Source: Panaeolus papilionaceus (taxonomy: Eukaryota > Basidiomycota > Agaricomycetes > Agaricales). Taken from it: a DNA stretch of 64,000 nt. A program made the translations under genes and the position numbers. Positions 1-11,606 of the stretch are shown piece after piece. Below the pieces are notes generated by a model that worked only from the letters and a program-made list of their open reading frames with translations, had not been told where the DNA came from and did not search any database. Numbering within the stretch: the stretch's first letter is position 1; each line of letters opens with the position of its first letter. The stretch is from the NCBI GenBank assembly GCA_015501605.1, contig JADNRZ010000003.1, positions 2,170,001-2,234,000 on the forward strand, written 5' to 3'.

Positions 1-1840
1 AGGCTCCCCTGCAGAATCTCTGAGATTGAGCTGAGTTGGTTTCACCTTCGGATCTGTGCCCCGCCACTCCAAAGGAAGGTGCGAGTGCATACCCATCAAC
101 GCGGCCTCGATGTTGTTGAAGAGGAATTGGTCTGTGCGTCCAAGGGCGAGAACGTGCCCTCGAAGTTCATTGTGGGCCACATGCAATTCTTCGTAGGCCC
201 TCGCAATTTCCACGAAGTTCCTGTCTGTGGCCTGTTCGAGATCCTTCTGTACAGCGCAGGTTGCGTGCAGTGACTCCACCAGAGATCCAGATTCTAAATC
301 TGAAATTCGCTCTTCAAGCTTCTCAATGATGCCGTGAGCTTGAGAGAGACGTGCTGCTAATTCTAATCATACTTTCTGGTCAGCGATGTCAGAGTCCAAC
401 TTTTGAATGAGCACTTACCTTTTGTTGCAGCGCTGCGGGACTTCTTGTCTTTGTTTTTACCTGCGGACGTGGCTTTCTTCTCCTTCGGTTTTGGTCCTTT
501 CGGCGCTTTCGGTGGTTTGGGTTCCTTGGGTTCCTTGGAAGATTTTGAGGTCCGCTTACTGAGCGAGCAGGAAATATGATGGCGGCTGCAGTAATGGCAC
601 GCTCCCTCTATGGGACCATCATCCCACTTCATGTAACACTTGTTGCCTTGTATTTGACACTTGGCACACCCTGGGACGTTGACCTTCACAGAAGCAATCT
701 TCCCTGCCCATCCTTTAACAGTCCCATCAGCAGGGGGAGGGGCAATGTGAGTGCCTTTGGGAATCACCATGCCTCCCGGTGTTACAGCCACGGCAGCAGG
801 TTCCTTCTCATCCGACGGCTCTTCTTCTGCTTCCGTGGACGATTTCTCCTCTGCTTCTTCTTCCTCCTCGTCCTCGTCCTTGTCTTGCACCTTCTCCTCC
901 GCTTGCTCAACCACCCCTTTCATCCTATCCTCCTCACCTTCGGATGACGCAACGTTTTTGGATGTACCTTCTCCACGTGGTCGAGGTTGGTAGCTCTGGA
1001 TCTTGGCCAACTGTTCAGCCAGGTCTTCATCTTCATCTTCTTCATCTTCTAAGCGTGGCGGCAGACGGATGACCCTCGCCTTTGCTTCCTGAATATGCTG
1101 GTCCAATTCCTCTGCGGTTGCTTTTCCCTTTCCCTTTGATTTGTCGCTGCAGCAGGTTGGGACCGATGGAGCATCAGATTCCGCACTTGACTCCTCATCC
1201 CCCGTTGTAGGCTTCCGGTGGGGTTCAATGGCAGCATCGCTGACAGGGGATGGCTCTTGTTGTGTTTTGCGCTTTCCACCTGTCAGTACCTTTCCCTCTC
1301 TGTTCTCATCATGTCCTTTGCCTTTCCCAGCAGGTTTACCCTCTCGTTTCTGCTTCTGAGCATCTGCTTCCTCCTTCAACCACTGGTTCCGTCGAGCCTG
1401 CTCCAATGCCGGCCTGTTCCAACCTCGAAATTTGCTCAGCTGACACCGCAGCTTCTTCCATGTTGTGGTCCTCTTCCGCAGACGGTATTTCCTCCACTGT
1501 AATGACTGTTGGGCGGAGGGAATCGATCACCTCGTTCAAGGAAAACCCCGGTGAAAAACTGGTAAGTTTCAGGTTCTTGGCTGCTTCCTGCACAACACGG
1601 AACACAGCGTTCAGGGGCCATTGTGATAGTTTAGGTAGCAGGGCTTTGTTCGCTCCAACTTCCGCGATCACTTGATACTTTGAATGCATTTAACAATTAG
1701 TAGGAAAATATAATCTATCCATCCGCTGAGCCACATACCATCTCACTGTAGTATCGGCGGAGAACAGAGAGCTGCTTCGGCTCCGGTAAATCGCGCAAAG
1801 ATAGAAGATATCCTTCGAGGGTGGAAAGTTTGGCGTCCAT
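1..1840 (-). CDS. Charged coiled-coil protein with Cys-rich motif, agaricomycete type (partial)
   Basis: I do not know its function. The start is taken as the ATG at 1840, giving MDAKLSTLEGYLLSLRDL, followed by an intron (donor gtatgt near 1734, branch CTAAT) into the exon ending near 1680. A further junction lies near 1440, where the frame shifts and tgtcag is a plausible acceptor. The middle is very acidic and lysine-rich (Glu/Asp runs near 840-1030, then a Lys/Pro tail near 450-550). Between them is a cysteine cluster of the form CAKCQIQGNKC..C..C....C near 570-680, which could bind zinc. A donor at 418 and an acceptor near 358 lead into a helical, coiled-coil-like exon that runs off the left edge. 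Proteins of this build are common, multi-copy and uncharacterised in Agaricomycetes, so the gene may itself be element-derived. Confidence 0.65.
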
Positions 1841-2072
1841 GGGATTGAAGAGTTCACTTGCGGGATTGTGTTTGATGGTATGCAACAGGAAGGATCAAGT
1901 TGGAAAGGGATACACGTTCTGACGTGTACAAGCTGACAAAGGAATCCGCGGATGCCCAGCCACGATGAACACGTTGTGACTACCTGTGGAACACGTGATG
2001 CATACATGATTTCTATTAATATTTTCACTAAGCCTCGCAGCTTCGGATAATCATGCTTTTGTAACATACATA

Positions 2073-2376
2073 CAATCCCGCGGGATGGTTGTGCAACTGT
2101 GGCTGTAAACACCATGACCCGCCGCGGAAACAACATTGCAGCATAGGAATATATTGCACAATGCCCGATGCCGCGGTAATGGCAGGGCACTCGTTTCCAT
2201 GATGTCCGCGGAATATCCCATCTATCAGGGGTGCTTATTGTTTCCTACAATCCCGCGGACTGGTTGTGCCTCTGTGATTGCAAATACAATGCCCCGCCGC
2301 GGAAACAACGTTGCAGCGTAGCCATATACAATTGCAAAATGACTGATGCCGCGGTAACAGCAGGGCACTTGTTTCA
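2073..2376. repeat. Duplicated ~126-bp repeat rich in CCGCGG palindromes
   Basis: Two similar copies, 2073-2198 and 2248-2376, both start with CAATCCCGCGG and contain CGCCGCGGAAACAAC and GATGCCGCGGTAA before ending in GGGCAC.TGTTTC. More CCGCGG sites follow to about 2620, inside the adjoining element A1. No coding capacity is convincing from 1841 to 2460. The copies may be the 5' part of A1. Confidence 0.7.
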
Positions 2377-2460
2377 GTTGATTAGCTTCCACCAACGTGG
2401 CCTATTCCGATATTTATTTATAACATTTTCTTGCGAAGCATATCTGCGGAAGGTTTCTCT

Positions 2461-3308
2461 TTTTTTTTGGACACACTTGTTCAGGCATATCCCACAGAAT
2501 GGAGTCCACATCGCGCCTCAACTCCACCAACGCGGATTGTTAGATTGCGTACACATCTCTGCTGCAGAGTCAACATCACGGCTTCTTCTACCATTTCATT
2601 TAATACATTCCGCCGCCGCGGGTTGAGCTCCCACCGATCCTGCTAGTTTCTTTCAATGTATCGCATTACCCATTTTGCAGCTCACAAATCATCTATTTAC
2701 CAACGTCTACTTTTTCTCTAAATCTAACATTTCCGCAGATATTACAGAGCGACCTGTCGACCCATCTACGCGAACCTATTTCTCCTCCCCCCCAACCCTT
2801 CTGTGCCCTACTTCCCAATCACCTCCCAACAATCAATTGTTCCACCCTAGTCCTCTGCCGCGTCCAATCCATACTCTCCCCCTCCCCCTCCCCATTCTGC
2901 TTTTCCCAACCTAATCCCCTACCTCCCACTCCTCCACATCCAACCATCCATCTACCAGTCATACATATCCACACTTGCCCCACCCTTCTGCCACGCCCAA
3001 TTCACTAATCCACTAACCCCCATTTCCGCTCATCCCAACCTGATGCCCCACCTACCCCCTCCCGCGCTCCATCCACCATTCACCCACCCACCCCCCTCTC
3101 CCCTCCCCCGCGCCCCATCTGCTATCTCTCTACCTACCCCCACCCGTTCCGCTCATCTGGTATTTATTTATTACATTGATACTATATCTAATGAACTAAT
3201 TATATAACCTTACTTACCCAGAATGTAGGAAATCCATGGCGATCCATGGATCACACTCAGTCATTACATTGTAGCTAGTCCACGGATCAACAAAGTCGCT
3301 ACATTGTA
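2461..3308 (+). mobile_element. Short element A1 (uninterrupted copy)
   Basis: It matches 28645-29481 plus 47914-47939 in inverted orientation. Order: T-tract (2461-2469), a CCGCGG-containing block, a pyrimidine-rich body (2760-3150), an AT-rich stretch, then a terminus with TCCATGGA and two copies of a TACATTGTA-containing repeat ending at 3308. It has no convincing ORF and looks non-autonomous. Similar termini occur at 51.1, 54.6 and 63.7 kb, near KDZ transposase genes, so it may be mobilised by such a transposase (inference). The left boundary is only where similarity to the other copy stops. Confidence 0.65.
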
Positions 3309-4963
3309 ACTTCCCTACCTGCTGCTACCATGCTCCCCACACTCGTCTACATCCACGTAATATGCATCCCGCCTGAGGATTCCACACTCCACATCCTCCC
3401 TTCGCGTTCACCTTGACATTCGGTGCCATTGATACTCTCATAATCAACCATGATATCTGAAGAGTAGTTGTCTGAGGAGTTCTCCCAGCCATCTCCGGAG
3501 ACACACCGTCATGTTCGTCTCTGTACATTCCCCTTCGACGTGTCGTCAACCCCCACTAGCAGTTCCACCTTTACCCCTACCCCTCTGTCAAGCACACATC
3601 ATCGGAACAGGACCCAAACCTTCATCCATATTCAACCCCATATTTCTCTTCCGCTTCTTCTTCCACTCCCTCGCAAGAGGCGACACCAGACTCAGCTCTA
3701 CCATCCCCTCAGTTGTCCTCCTCACCAACCTATCTATTGACAACATCATCCCAATTCACCTCCCCATGTCCACTTCGAAACAATCCATTTTGAGGTCGAT
3801 GAAGGTGAGACGGAAACTAGTTCCCTCCTGGTTGCATGCTCCCCATCCCTTCCGTTACCACACCATGTCCATGTCCACATCCCCTCTATGGTTAACTCAC
3901 CCATCGGCTCTCTTATAACCCTCACAATCTCAGGTACATGACTCGTATGAAACCTCCCCAACCTCCCCACTCCTCGCACTTGATTCCGACCCCCCTCAAA
4001 ATCATCGAAATCGGGCAACATAGGCACAGAATGTATTGTTAAAATGGATAGACACACAGGGGAATGAGATGACGCTGAGGGAGGGGAAGGTGGTGTATAG
4101 GCGTAATTTCGGTGAGGGGTTGGGGGCATGTGAGGAGAGGAAAGGAAAGCGGGTATGGAACACAATGAGGACAGAGTGGTAGGCGAGTGGGGTTGGATTT
4201 GAGATGGTGATGGCAGGCATTGGGGGAGAAGATTGATTTTAATAGGACCATTTCTGATACATGATCCGTAATGAGGGTTATATGTGCAAGTTTTAATACA
4301 CATGACACTAAGGAATGGAAAGGGGAGTGAAATCGGTGTATATGTGCTCTCAAATGTCGGCCCAAGTTGTATAATTGAAAAAATGGTAAAAAGATTCACT
4401 CCAGAAATCTTCTACAAGGGAGAGCGGGATGAAAGAGCGAAGCGCTCAGAAAAATGTAAAAAGGTCGAGAAAAACGGAAAGGAAAAGACCATGAGATGTA
4501 ACGAAAGTTGGAAAGTGGGAGCATAGTTGCACAGTATTCGCACCATGGAGGAGAAGGAATAAAGACAAATGAATATACATTGCAGGACGACATCACAGAG
4601 AGGAGAACATTGACTGCTGCTAGGGAAAAATCAAAGAAGGTCAACGAACAGCATGGTCAAAAATGATGGGCTACCAGGCTGAACCATTGCGCGTTGCGTA
4701 TCACAAATGAGAGAAAGAACACTATCAAAAGTCCGCAGCAAAAACGCAAAGCTTTCAACTTGGAGACAGGTCGAGAAGTCTGGAGCAAAGGGGAAAGAAA
4801 ATGAACTATAAAGATGAAAAAATGGATGAGAGTTGGCCTGCATAATGATGAAATAAAACGCAAACTCGAGTCAATCGGTGTGCCAGATATCAAGAGCGGA
4901 GGAAAATGAGAACTCAGAGAAGAGGTTTTCGTCTCGGATTGCCACAACACATTGAAGCAAAGA
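3309..4963. repeat. Repeat R2, unit 1, left part
   Basis: This is collinear with 20046-21690 of unit 2, for example CTACATC..CG.AATATGCATCCC near 3350 and 20095, and GCGGGATGA.AGAGCGAAGCG near 4425 and 21108. It is C/T-rich on the plus strand in its first half. On the minus strand one stretch could encode a phrase like GRFHTSHVPEIV (3900-3990), related to the fragments at 13.2 and 24.9 kb. No intact gene is seen. It ends at the 6-base target CAAAGA (4958-4963) of the retroelement that interrupts it. Confidence 0.7.
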
Positions 4964-5143
4964 GTGCAGTTCTACCCGGAAGCGAGCAAGGGAGCGAACA
5001 GGTTAGAACATTGTCTTTGAGCGAACGGGTGGACACATGAATCTCCTTTCTCGTGCCTCCACCTACATTCGTCAAGAGTCCCTCATGCAAAGGTGCTATA
5101 GGAAAATATTTTCATTCACTTCTTCGAAATCCATAATTCTACT

Positions 5144-6839
5144 TTGTCCACTACTCGATACAACAATAGAGCTCCAAACCAGAACATGCCTCCTATCATG
5201 TCAGACCTGACGAAAGACACATGCCCCTCGTTCGAAGACGAGGAATATGATTTAATTAGGCAAACCCTCATTGCAGGACACCAGGGTCCAAACGGCATGA
5301 CCAATGAGGAAGCTATAGCAAAACTGAGAGAGTCCTGGACAAAGTCAAACGAGAAGAAGATAGAAGCATGGAATTTACAGGAAACACAGCGCAAGGAGAA
5401 AGAGGCTGAAGACGAGAGGCTTGCAAGAGAAGCAGCAGAGGGGGAGGAGACGAAAAGGAGGCTAGAGAAAGAAGCGGAAGAGGAGGCAGAGCGCAAGGCC
5501 CTAGCAAAGAAGAAGCTGAAGATCAACTCTTTCGACACAAGCAAGAGTATAGGCTCCTACATTGAACCTTGGCCATCCTCTTTTGCACTCAACAAGCTAG
5601 CCAACCTCAGTTACATAGAACTTGACTACTTCACAACCTGAGGGTGCAAGCAGGCTCAGGAGGAGGTTGAACATGCATCCCACAACACAACATTTGGCCT
5701 GACAAGCCTTGCAGGCACAAACGGAGACGAAGCAGGAGGGTTAGGTTTGCAACCATTGTCATCATTGCGGCCACTAAAAGGTATTTGGCGCAATGAAGAG
5801 CTCTCCTGGTCTGAAATGCTCAATGCACAGAACACAATGCTGAGCTTCATGACAAAGGCACAGGTGTGGCCGCAACAGCACATGCAGTGCATCGCTAGGT
5901 TCTTTTGGGCCCTCGAAAACCACCCTATACGGAAGACGTCAGCCCTGGGAGAGAAGATCGCAGTCACCTATCAAGGTCGAGCACGCTGTGAGTGGCACAA
6001 TGCCCTGGAGCGTGATGAAGGCTTCAACCTGGTGCTTATTGATGAGGCCCTCATGAGAAGCATTGCAGATGAAGTGCTTGAGAAGGTGAGAAAAGCGGAA
6101 GCAGAAGCTGTAAGTACCATCTCTTGGTGAAATACAACAGCACAAAACTCACGATATGGATTCCCCCCACATACTCGCCTCACCACCCTCTCCAAACCTG
6201 AAATCGCAAATGCACATGCAATGCAACTGCTATTGCAATCACAATCCACAAATGCAAATGGGCAATGTGCAACCCTACGGATCACTGCAAACCGCAATAT
6301 AACATGTCTGCAATTAGCTGAGAAGTGAGATATGCAACTTGCAAATCCAAACACGTACCCCAAGCAGAAAACAGTCACGTCGCTACTCCCCATCCCCAGA
6401 CCGCCATCGCAGACGCTCCAGATCTCCTTACAGAGACGAGCCGCATCGCAAACAGCTGCGGTCACGCTCACCAGCTAGACCCACTAGAGCAAGCAAGCAA
6501 AGTCAGAACTCGTCAAGGTCAGCCAGACGAGAGAAGTCGCCTTTTCGCAGCAGCACAAGCTCTCAGGCGACCAGAGTCTGTGCTGTGTGTCTCGGATTGT
6601 TGCGCAAAGACCACGAATTCACCAAGTGTCAAGCCACAAAGCCGTGGAACGGAAGCGAGAGGTGGGCACACAGGAACAGCGAAGGAAAACTCACCTCTCC
6701 AGAGGGAGAAGTTCTTTACTTCGACTGGCAGCTATCCAGAGGATGCAACTCCAACAGTACACGACACAGACACACATGTGCAGGCTGTGGAAAGTCAAGT
6801 CATGGGGGTCAAGACTGTCATCTCGCAGAGAAGAACTAA
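5144..6839 (+). pseudogene. Gag-like ORF1 of the retroelement
   Basis: The ORF starts with MSTTRYNNRAPNQ at 5144. A Glu/Lys-rich coiled coil (codons 85-130) is followed by a conserved-looking block that continues in the same frame past an in-frame TGA (5639-5641) to 6130. A possible donor gtaagt lies at 6110. The frame from 6339 encodes an SR-like region (SRSPYRDEPHRKQLRSRSP) and two cysteine clusters, CAVC.....DHEF..C and CAGCGKSSHGGQDC, the latter resembling a gag zinc knuckle. Whether a roughly 200-base intron or a gap joins the two halves is uncertain. The TGA fits a CGA-to-TGA change. Confidence 0.7.
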
Positions 6840-8685
6840 GGGACTCACACTGTACCACGCCCAAAATTGGATCAAGCAACTGGCCAATTTTGGACTGGAC
6901 ATCAAGTATCCCAATCTCGCCAATAACTTTATTACTGGATTCAACCTCAGTATCCCAACCAATTTTAATAAAACCTACGCTCCACCTAATCACCATTCCA
7001 TCTATCAATTCTCAGAAGCATACCATGACATTATGGAGAAAGAATTTAAGAAACAACAATACCTGGGTCCTTTCTCTCAACAGGAAGTCGAAAACCTCAT
7101 TGGACCCTTCCAGTCTTCACCACTGTCTCTTGTCCCCAAGCCTGGAAAACCAGGAAAGTTTCGTGCAGTACACAATTTCTCGTTCCTGCATGATGTCACC
7201 AAGACAATACCCCCCCTTGTTTCATCCATCAATTCTGCCATCAATGCCAATGACTTTCCCTGTACCTATGGTACTTTTGACACCGTGTGTCTCATCATTT
7301 CCCGCCTCCCACCAGGCTCCCAAGCAGCAGTCAGAGATGTGGCAGAAGCCTACCGGACTATCCCAGTGCAGCCAGAGGAATGGCCAGGCCTGGTGGTTCA
7401 GCTGGAAGGGAACAACAATTTTGCAATCAACACCAACAACAATTTCGGACTTGCATCAGCAGGAGGAGTGTATGGTCAGGTGGCTGATGCAGGGGCAGAC
7501 ATTTTTCGTCATCAGGGCATTGGACCAGTGTCAAAATGGGTTGATGATCACATCTTCTTCTGAATTCAATGCATTTACCTGGCGAAATACAATCAGGAGT
7601 GCGCAAAATGGAACCAAGAAATCAGACATGCAGGCGGTCAACAGCGCCAAGGTGGGCGAATCTGGTACCCAGGCTAATCACAGCCAAATGGAAAACCAGA
7701 AGAATATGATGAAGACTGTAGTGTACCTCTACAAAACCTATCAACACGCTCAGCACGCTCTAAGGAAGATATGCTCTACTGTTATGCTGATAGCGACATT
7801 AATGAAGTGTCTAAACTTTTGGGTATTGAGTGGGAGGAGTCAAAGAACATCCCATTTCAATTTACAGTACCATATTTTGGCTTTCTCTGGGATCTTAAAG
7901 AACAGACTGTCACCATCACCAACCAAAAACGGTCGAAGTATCTCACAGCCATCGACAAGTGGGAAAAGAGATCAACTCACAACCTACTCCAAACCCAATC
8001 CTTACACGGAAAACTGCTACACATCACCCACATTATCCCTGCAGGTAGAGCCTACATTACCAACCTCGAAGCACTCTTGGGTTCTTTCACCGATAACAGT
8101 CCTTTCGTGCCACATACCGCCCACAGGGACACTGCAGAAGACCTCCAATGGTGGAAATCAACCCTCTCCTCACCAAGCCTTATCCGACATATTTCTTCAG
8201 CCCCCACTACCATCCTCGACATCAAGGCTTACTCCGATGCAAGCTCCAGAGTGGGGATTGGCATCACTATTGGAGACAAATGGCGAGCATGGTGCTTGGT
8301 CGAGGGGTGGAAAGCAGACAACAGAGACATTGGATGGGCAGAAGCTATCGGGTTTGAATTCCTTGTCCAATTCGTATGTCAGCTGGTGGACCCAGGATCG
8401 CACATCAAGGTGTACAGAGACAACATCGGGATCGTTGAGGGCTGGTGGCGAGGCAGGAGTAGAAACCGACAGGTTAACAAAGTCTTCCGTCGAATCCACA
8501 ACATGGCAGATGCTCACAAATGTGTCATCCACACACACTACATCCCCAGCGCACACAACCCTGCAGATCCACCCTCCAGAGGGATATACCCAAACTCTCG
8601 CAACAACCTCCTCCCTGCTATGGTCATCCCAAGTGAAGTCCAACCTTTCATCACCGATTTCGACAGTACACAGCCCAATGGCTGA
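6802..8685 (+). pseudogene. Reverse transcriptase-RNase H of the retroelement
   Basis: The ATG at 6802 lies in the RT frame. Motifs include LVPKPGKPGKFRAVHNFS, the block RDVAEAYRTIPV (catalytic Asp) and KWVDDHIFF (the DD pair). The reading frame continues without a shift through two in-frame stops, TGA 7561-7563 and TAA 7675-7677, into an RNase H-like part with YSDASSRVGIGI, RDIGWAEA, YRDNIGIV and HNPADPPSRG. The TGA and TAA fit C-to-T changes of CGA and CAA. Family identity is firm; activity is not possible as written. Confidence 0.85.
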
Positions 8686-9069
8686 TCTGATGGCGAGATC
8701 TCTATTTGAGCAAAACAATGCAACACCAGCAACACCACAGTATGTCTTCTTCCGCAAACCTTTAACCATGAACATTACAAAGAACATGTTGCTAATCACT
8801 TCAATTATAGAGCTAACCACAGTGCCCGCCACACAACTGTGCCACCTCCATCCCCCTACCCAGAGGCTCTCACCACCTTCATCCCTCCCCCTTTTCTCAT
8901 GGGTACCCCCACACAATCACAGGGGAAACCTCGAAATGTCCCATTACCCACCCCTACCTGAACCTCACACCGTTTCAAGCCCTACCCGCAAAATCTCCCA
9001 CTAAAGCCCTCTAACCTATGCCCTAAATGCGCAGCAAAGGACCGACTGAAACTGTGGATCCCAACGTCA

Positions 9070-10140
9070 TTGAGAGGTACATCAGCACCAACATCGGATT
9101 CTAATCCCCTAGGTTCACTCTCCGAAGAGGATTACCAACGCATCACAGAAACAATGTCACATGCCTGGGAGGAGAGCACTCGTGAAGCATACAGGGCCGG
9201 CTTGCTGGTCTTCCACGTCTATTGCGACAGCAAGAACATCCCGTACAAGGACAGGGCCCCTGCAAGCCAAACCCTCATCTCAGGATTTACTTCCAACCTC
9301 GCAGCTTCATACTTGGGCAAAACCATAGCAAACTACATCAGTGGGATACGGGCATGGCACATTCTGCATGGGGTCAAATGGTTTTTGAACCAGGCGGAAA
9401 TGGATGCCATGCTGCGGGCAGCAGAGAAACTCACACCAATTAGCACCAAGCGAAAGCAACGACGCCTGTATACCCTCGCCTTCATCACAGCCATCCGACA
9501 TCAATTAAAACTAGACACCCCACTTGACGCAGCGGTCTACGCCTGCCTCACCACCTGCTTCTGGGCATCAGCACAGCTTGGGGAGTTTACAGTCAAATGT
9601 CTGGATGGGTTTAGCCCAACAAGCCACATAACCAGGCAGCAACTGCGATATGATCAAGATCGAGATGGCAACAGGGTGACTGTTCTCCACATTCCCAAGA
9701 CCAAGACGGCACCAGTGGAAGGGGAGGATGTTTTCTGGGCAAAGCAGAACGGACTGACAGACCCAAACGAGGCCCTAACCAACCACCTCACCATCAATGA
9801 CCCACCCAACGATGCACATCTATTTTCATATTGTGTGAACAGAGGCAGCAGGGTACAGCGACAACCTATGACGAAAACCAAATTCCTGGACCGGGTCAAG
9901 AAAGCGGCAGTGGCCGCAGGCTTAGACCCCCTTCAAGGCCACGGAATTCGCATAGGCTCCATTTTGGAGTATTTGCTGCAGGGGATGCCCTTCGACATGA
10001 TTAAAACCAAAGGCCACTGGGCCAGCAATGCCTTTACCAAGTACCTGCGAAAGCACACTTTAATCCTCGCACTGTACATTCAAGCCGACGCAGCAGTCCA
10101 CAGCAACTTCACCCGATACACAATGCCTCCGGTTAGATGA
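9070..10140 (+). CDS. Tyrosine recombinase of the retroelement
   Basis: The open frame continues upstream to about 9005 and includes a CPKC..KDRLKLW stretch; the first in-frame ATG in the listed part is near 9154. The C-terminal half carries the recombinase signature: HGIRIG (His and Arg II), GHWAS (His/Trp III) and the nucleophile region TKYLRKH. At the position where relatives usually read ARLGEL or ARVGEL, with Arg I, this copy reads AQLGEF. The protein would integrate the element's cDNA by site-specific strand exchange in the nucleus. Without Arg I it is probably inactive. Confidence 0.85.
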   Translation: MRGTSAPTSDSNPLGSLSEEDYQRITETMSHAWEESTREAYRAGLLVFHVYCDSKNIPYKDRAPASQTLISGFTSNLAASYLGKTIANYISGIRAWHILHGVKWFLNQAEMDAMLRAAEKLTPISTKRKQRRLYTLAFITAIRHQLKLDTPLDAAVYACLTTCFWASAQLGEFTVKCLDGFSPTSHITRQQLRYDQDRDGNRVTVLHIPKTKTAPVEGEDVFWAKQNGLTDPNEALTNHLTINDPPNDAHLFSYCVNRGSRVQRQPMTKTKFLDRVKKAAVAAGLDPLQGHGIRIGSILEYLLQGMPFDMIKTKGHWASNAFTKYLRKHTLILALYIQADAAVHSNFTRYTMPPVR

Positions 10141-10503
10141 ATCTAACATCATGGTGGCATTTCATAATTTCAAGTATTCAACTGATATGTTGTCCATTTC
10201 TCTGACTCGCTATCCATGCATGTCTACTCCTTCCTTTGGGTGTCGAGACTCACTCTCCGCGTCATAGACTTCATCCGGGTGTCGCATTCTCGTCTTGACA
10301 AGGCATGAAGAGTTTATCATCCTGCACTGAGTGGGAAGCACTTTGTGCTTTCACCCATCATCTACTAGCAGCTCACTCATCACTACCTCACTATTCCTAT
10401 TCACCAACACATTACATAGATCCATCCATCTCCCAATGTTCATACCTTATCCCTATGGTTAATATATCTCACTGCTATTTATATCCAGGCCACGAGTGAT
10501 CCT

Positions 10504-11240
10504 CAAAGAATAAGCATTCAAGTGGAGAGTCATGTCAGAAACAAGAGAACGAGTTTCAGACCAATACCAAACTGATACGGAGTCGAAAGTTCGGTCCAGT
10601 GATGAACAAGAAGGGAAGGCAATGCAAAGCATGAAAGGATGAATGAGAGGAGAGGGAAGAGAAGAACCTGAAACGCATGCTAATGAAAACAACAGAGAAA
10701 GGAACGCAACTCCCCAAGTCCGCCGCAGGTAGGGCAGAGTTGAGCCACTGCAAGATGGGTCCAGCACTGCATAGCTCAATGTTGCTCGTAAAAAACTGAC
10801 ATCATCGTCATTCAGATCAACTGATTTGAGTCACGTGAGGGCGCCAGCATACCCTCCTGCTTGCGATTTCCTCTCACCCAGCCCCTCTTGGGCCCCTCTC
10901 TTGTTTCAAGGTATGGATAATGAGGGAAATAAGATGAAAATAAAAGGAACGTCCATGAGTAAGAAACAAGTCAACAACTAAGCTGCAAAAACACCCAGCA
11001 AAGCTGAGATGAGCGACAAGATGAAGATTGTGTAAATGGCCGACACTGGACACATGGACGGTGAACTGAGGCGAAGAGAAATAAAAGGGAAATGATACAA
11101 AAAGTCCGGTGATGGGCCATCAGCGCCAATATTCTTTATGATAGTTTAACCTACATGTTGATATTCAGAGCCCTGTATATAGTACACGGATTCTTTGGTC
11201 CTAAATCAATCATCAACTCCACTGTCTGACTACAGGAGAC
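10504..11240. repeat. Repeat R2, unit 1, right part
   Basis: This resumes R2 after the retroelement and is collinear with 21700-22770, for example AAGATGGGTCCAGCAC.GCAT near 10752 and 21915, and CACCCAGCA..GCTGAGATGAG near 10991 and 22502. No gene is visible. The duplication continues without a break into the GTPase gene. Confidence 0.75.
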
Positions 11241-11606
11241 TAGGTTAGATGTGAGGTGGGACCACAGTTGATTGTCTCTATTGCCCGTTATTGTATCTGT
11301 CATCAATTCTCATTTGGCTACCATGGTTACAGTAAACTACAATATGGATCGGACGATGTCGCCATATTCTATCATCGGAAGGTTACGATCCAATACTTCA
11401 CTGCCAGTGTCAACACCAAGTTAGTCCAACATAGATAGAGAATGACATCAGTTTTTATAGGTTACAGCAAGGACGAAACAATTGACAGAAAAGAAGCATA
11501 CCACTACTTCTAGGCTACTCAGACAGCAAATATATGTAAAGGCGCACATGTTGATCAGAGAGAGGAAATGGGTAGTGAGTTGTGACAGCGCAGCCCGGAG
11601 TGTGGT

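Larger units (their letters stand above)
4964..10503 (+). mobile_element. Decayed Ngaro/DIRS-like tyrosine-recombinase retroelement
   Basis: The 5.5-kb insertion interrupts R2. The uninterrupted version is at 21685-21720, and CAAAGA flanks the insertion on both sides (4958-4963 and 10504-10509). Gene order is gag-like ORF1, reverse transcriptase/RNase H, then a tyrosine recombinase, and there is no DDE integrase; this is the order of Ngaro-type elements. I could not find the expected split direct repeats in 4964-5143 or 10141-10503, although those stretches are the non-coding ends. Three nonsense codons and a changed recombinase residue indicate that it is dead. Confidence 0.8.

Noticed and set aside
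2461..2469. T-tract as the poly(A) tail of a SINE-like element
   Set aside because: The matching copy also has an A-run, but the opposite end has paired TACA-TGTA repeats typical of a DNA element and no RNA polymerase III promoter boxes were found.
6587..9004. 805-codon open frame overlapping the reverse transcriptase
   Set aside because: It is a shifted frame of the RT/RNase H region without recognisable domains; the real frame is 6802-8685 with known motifs.
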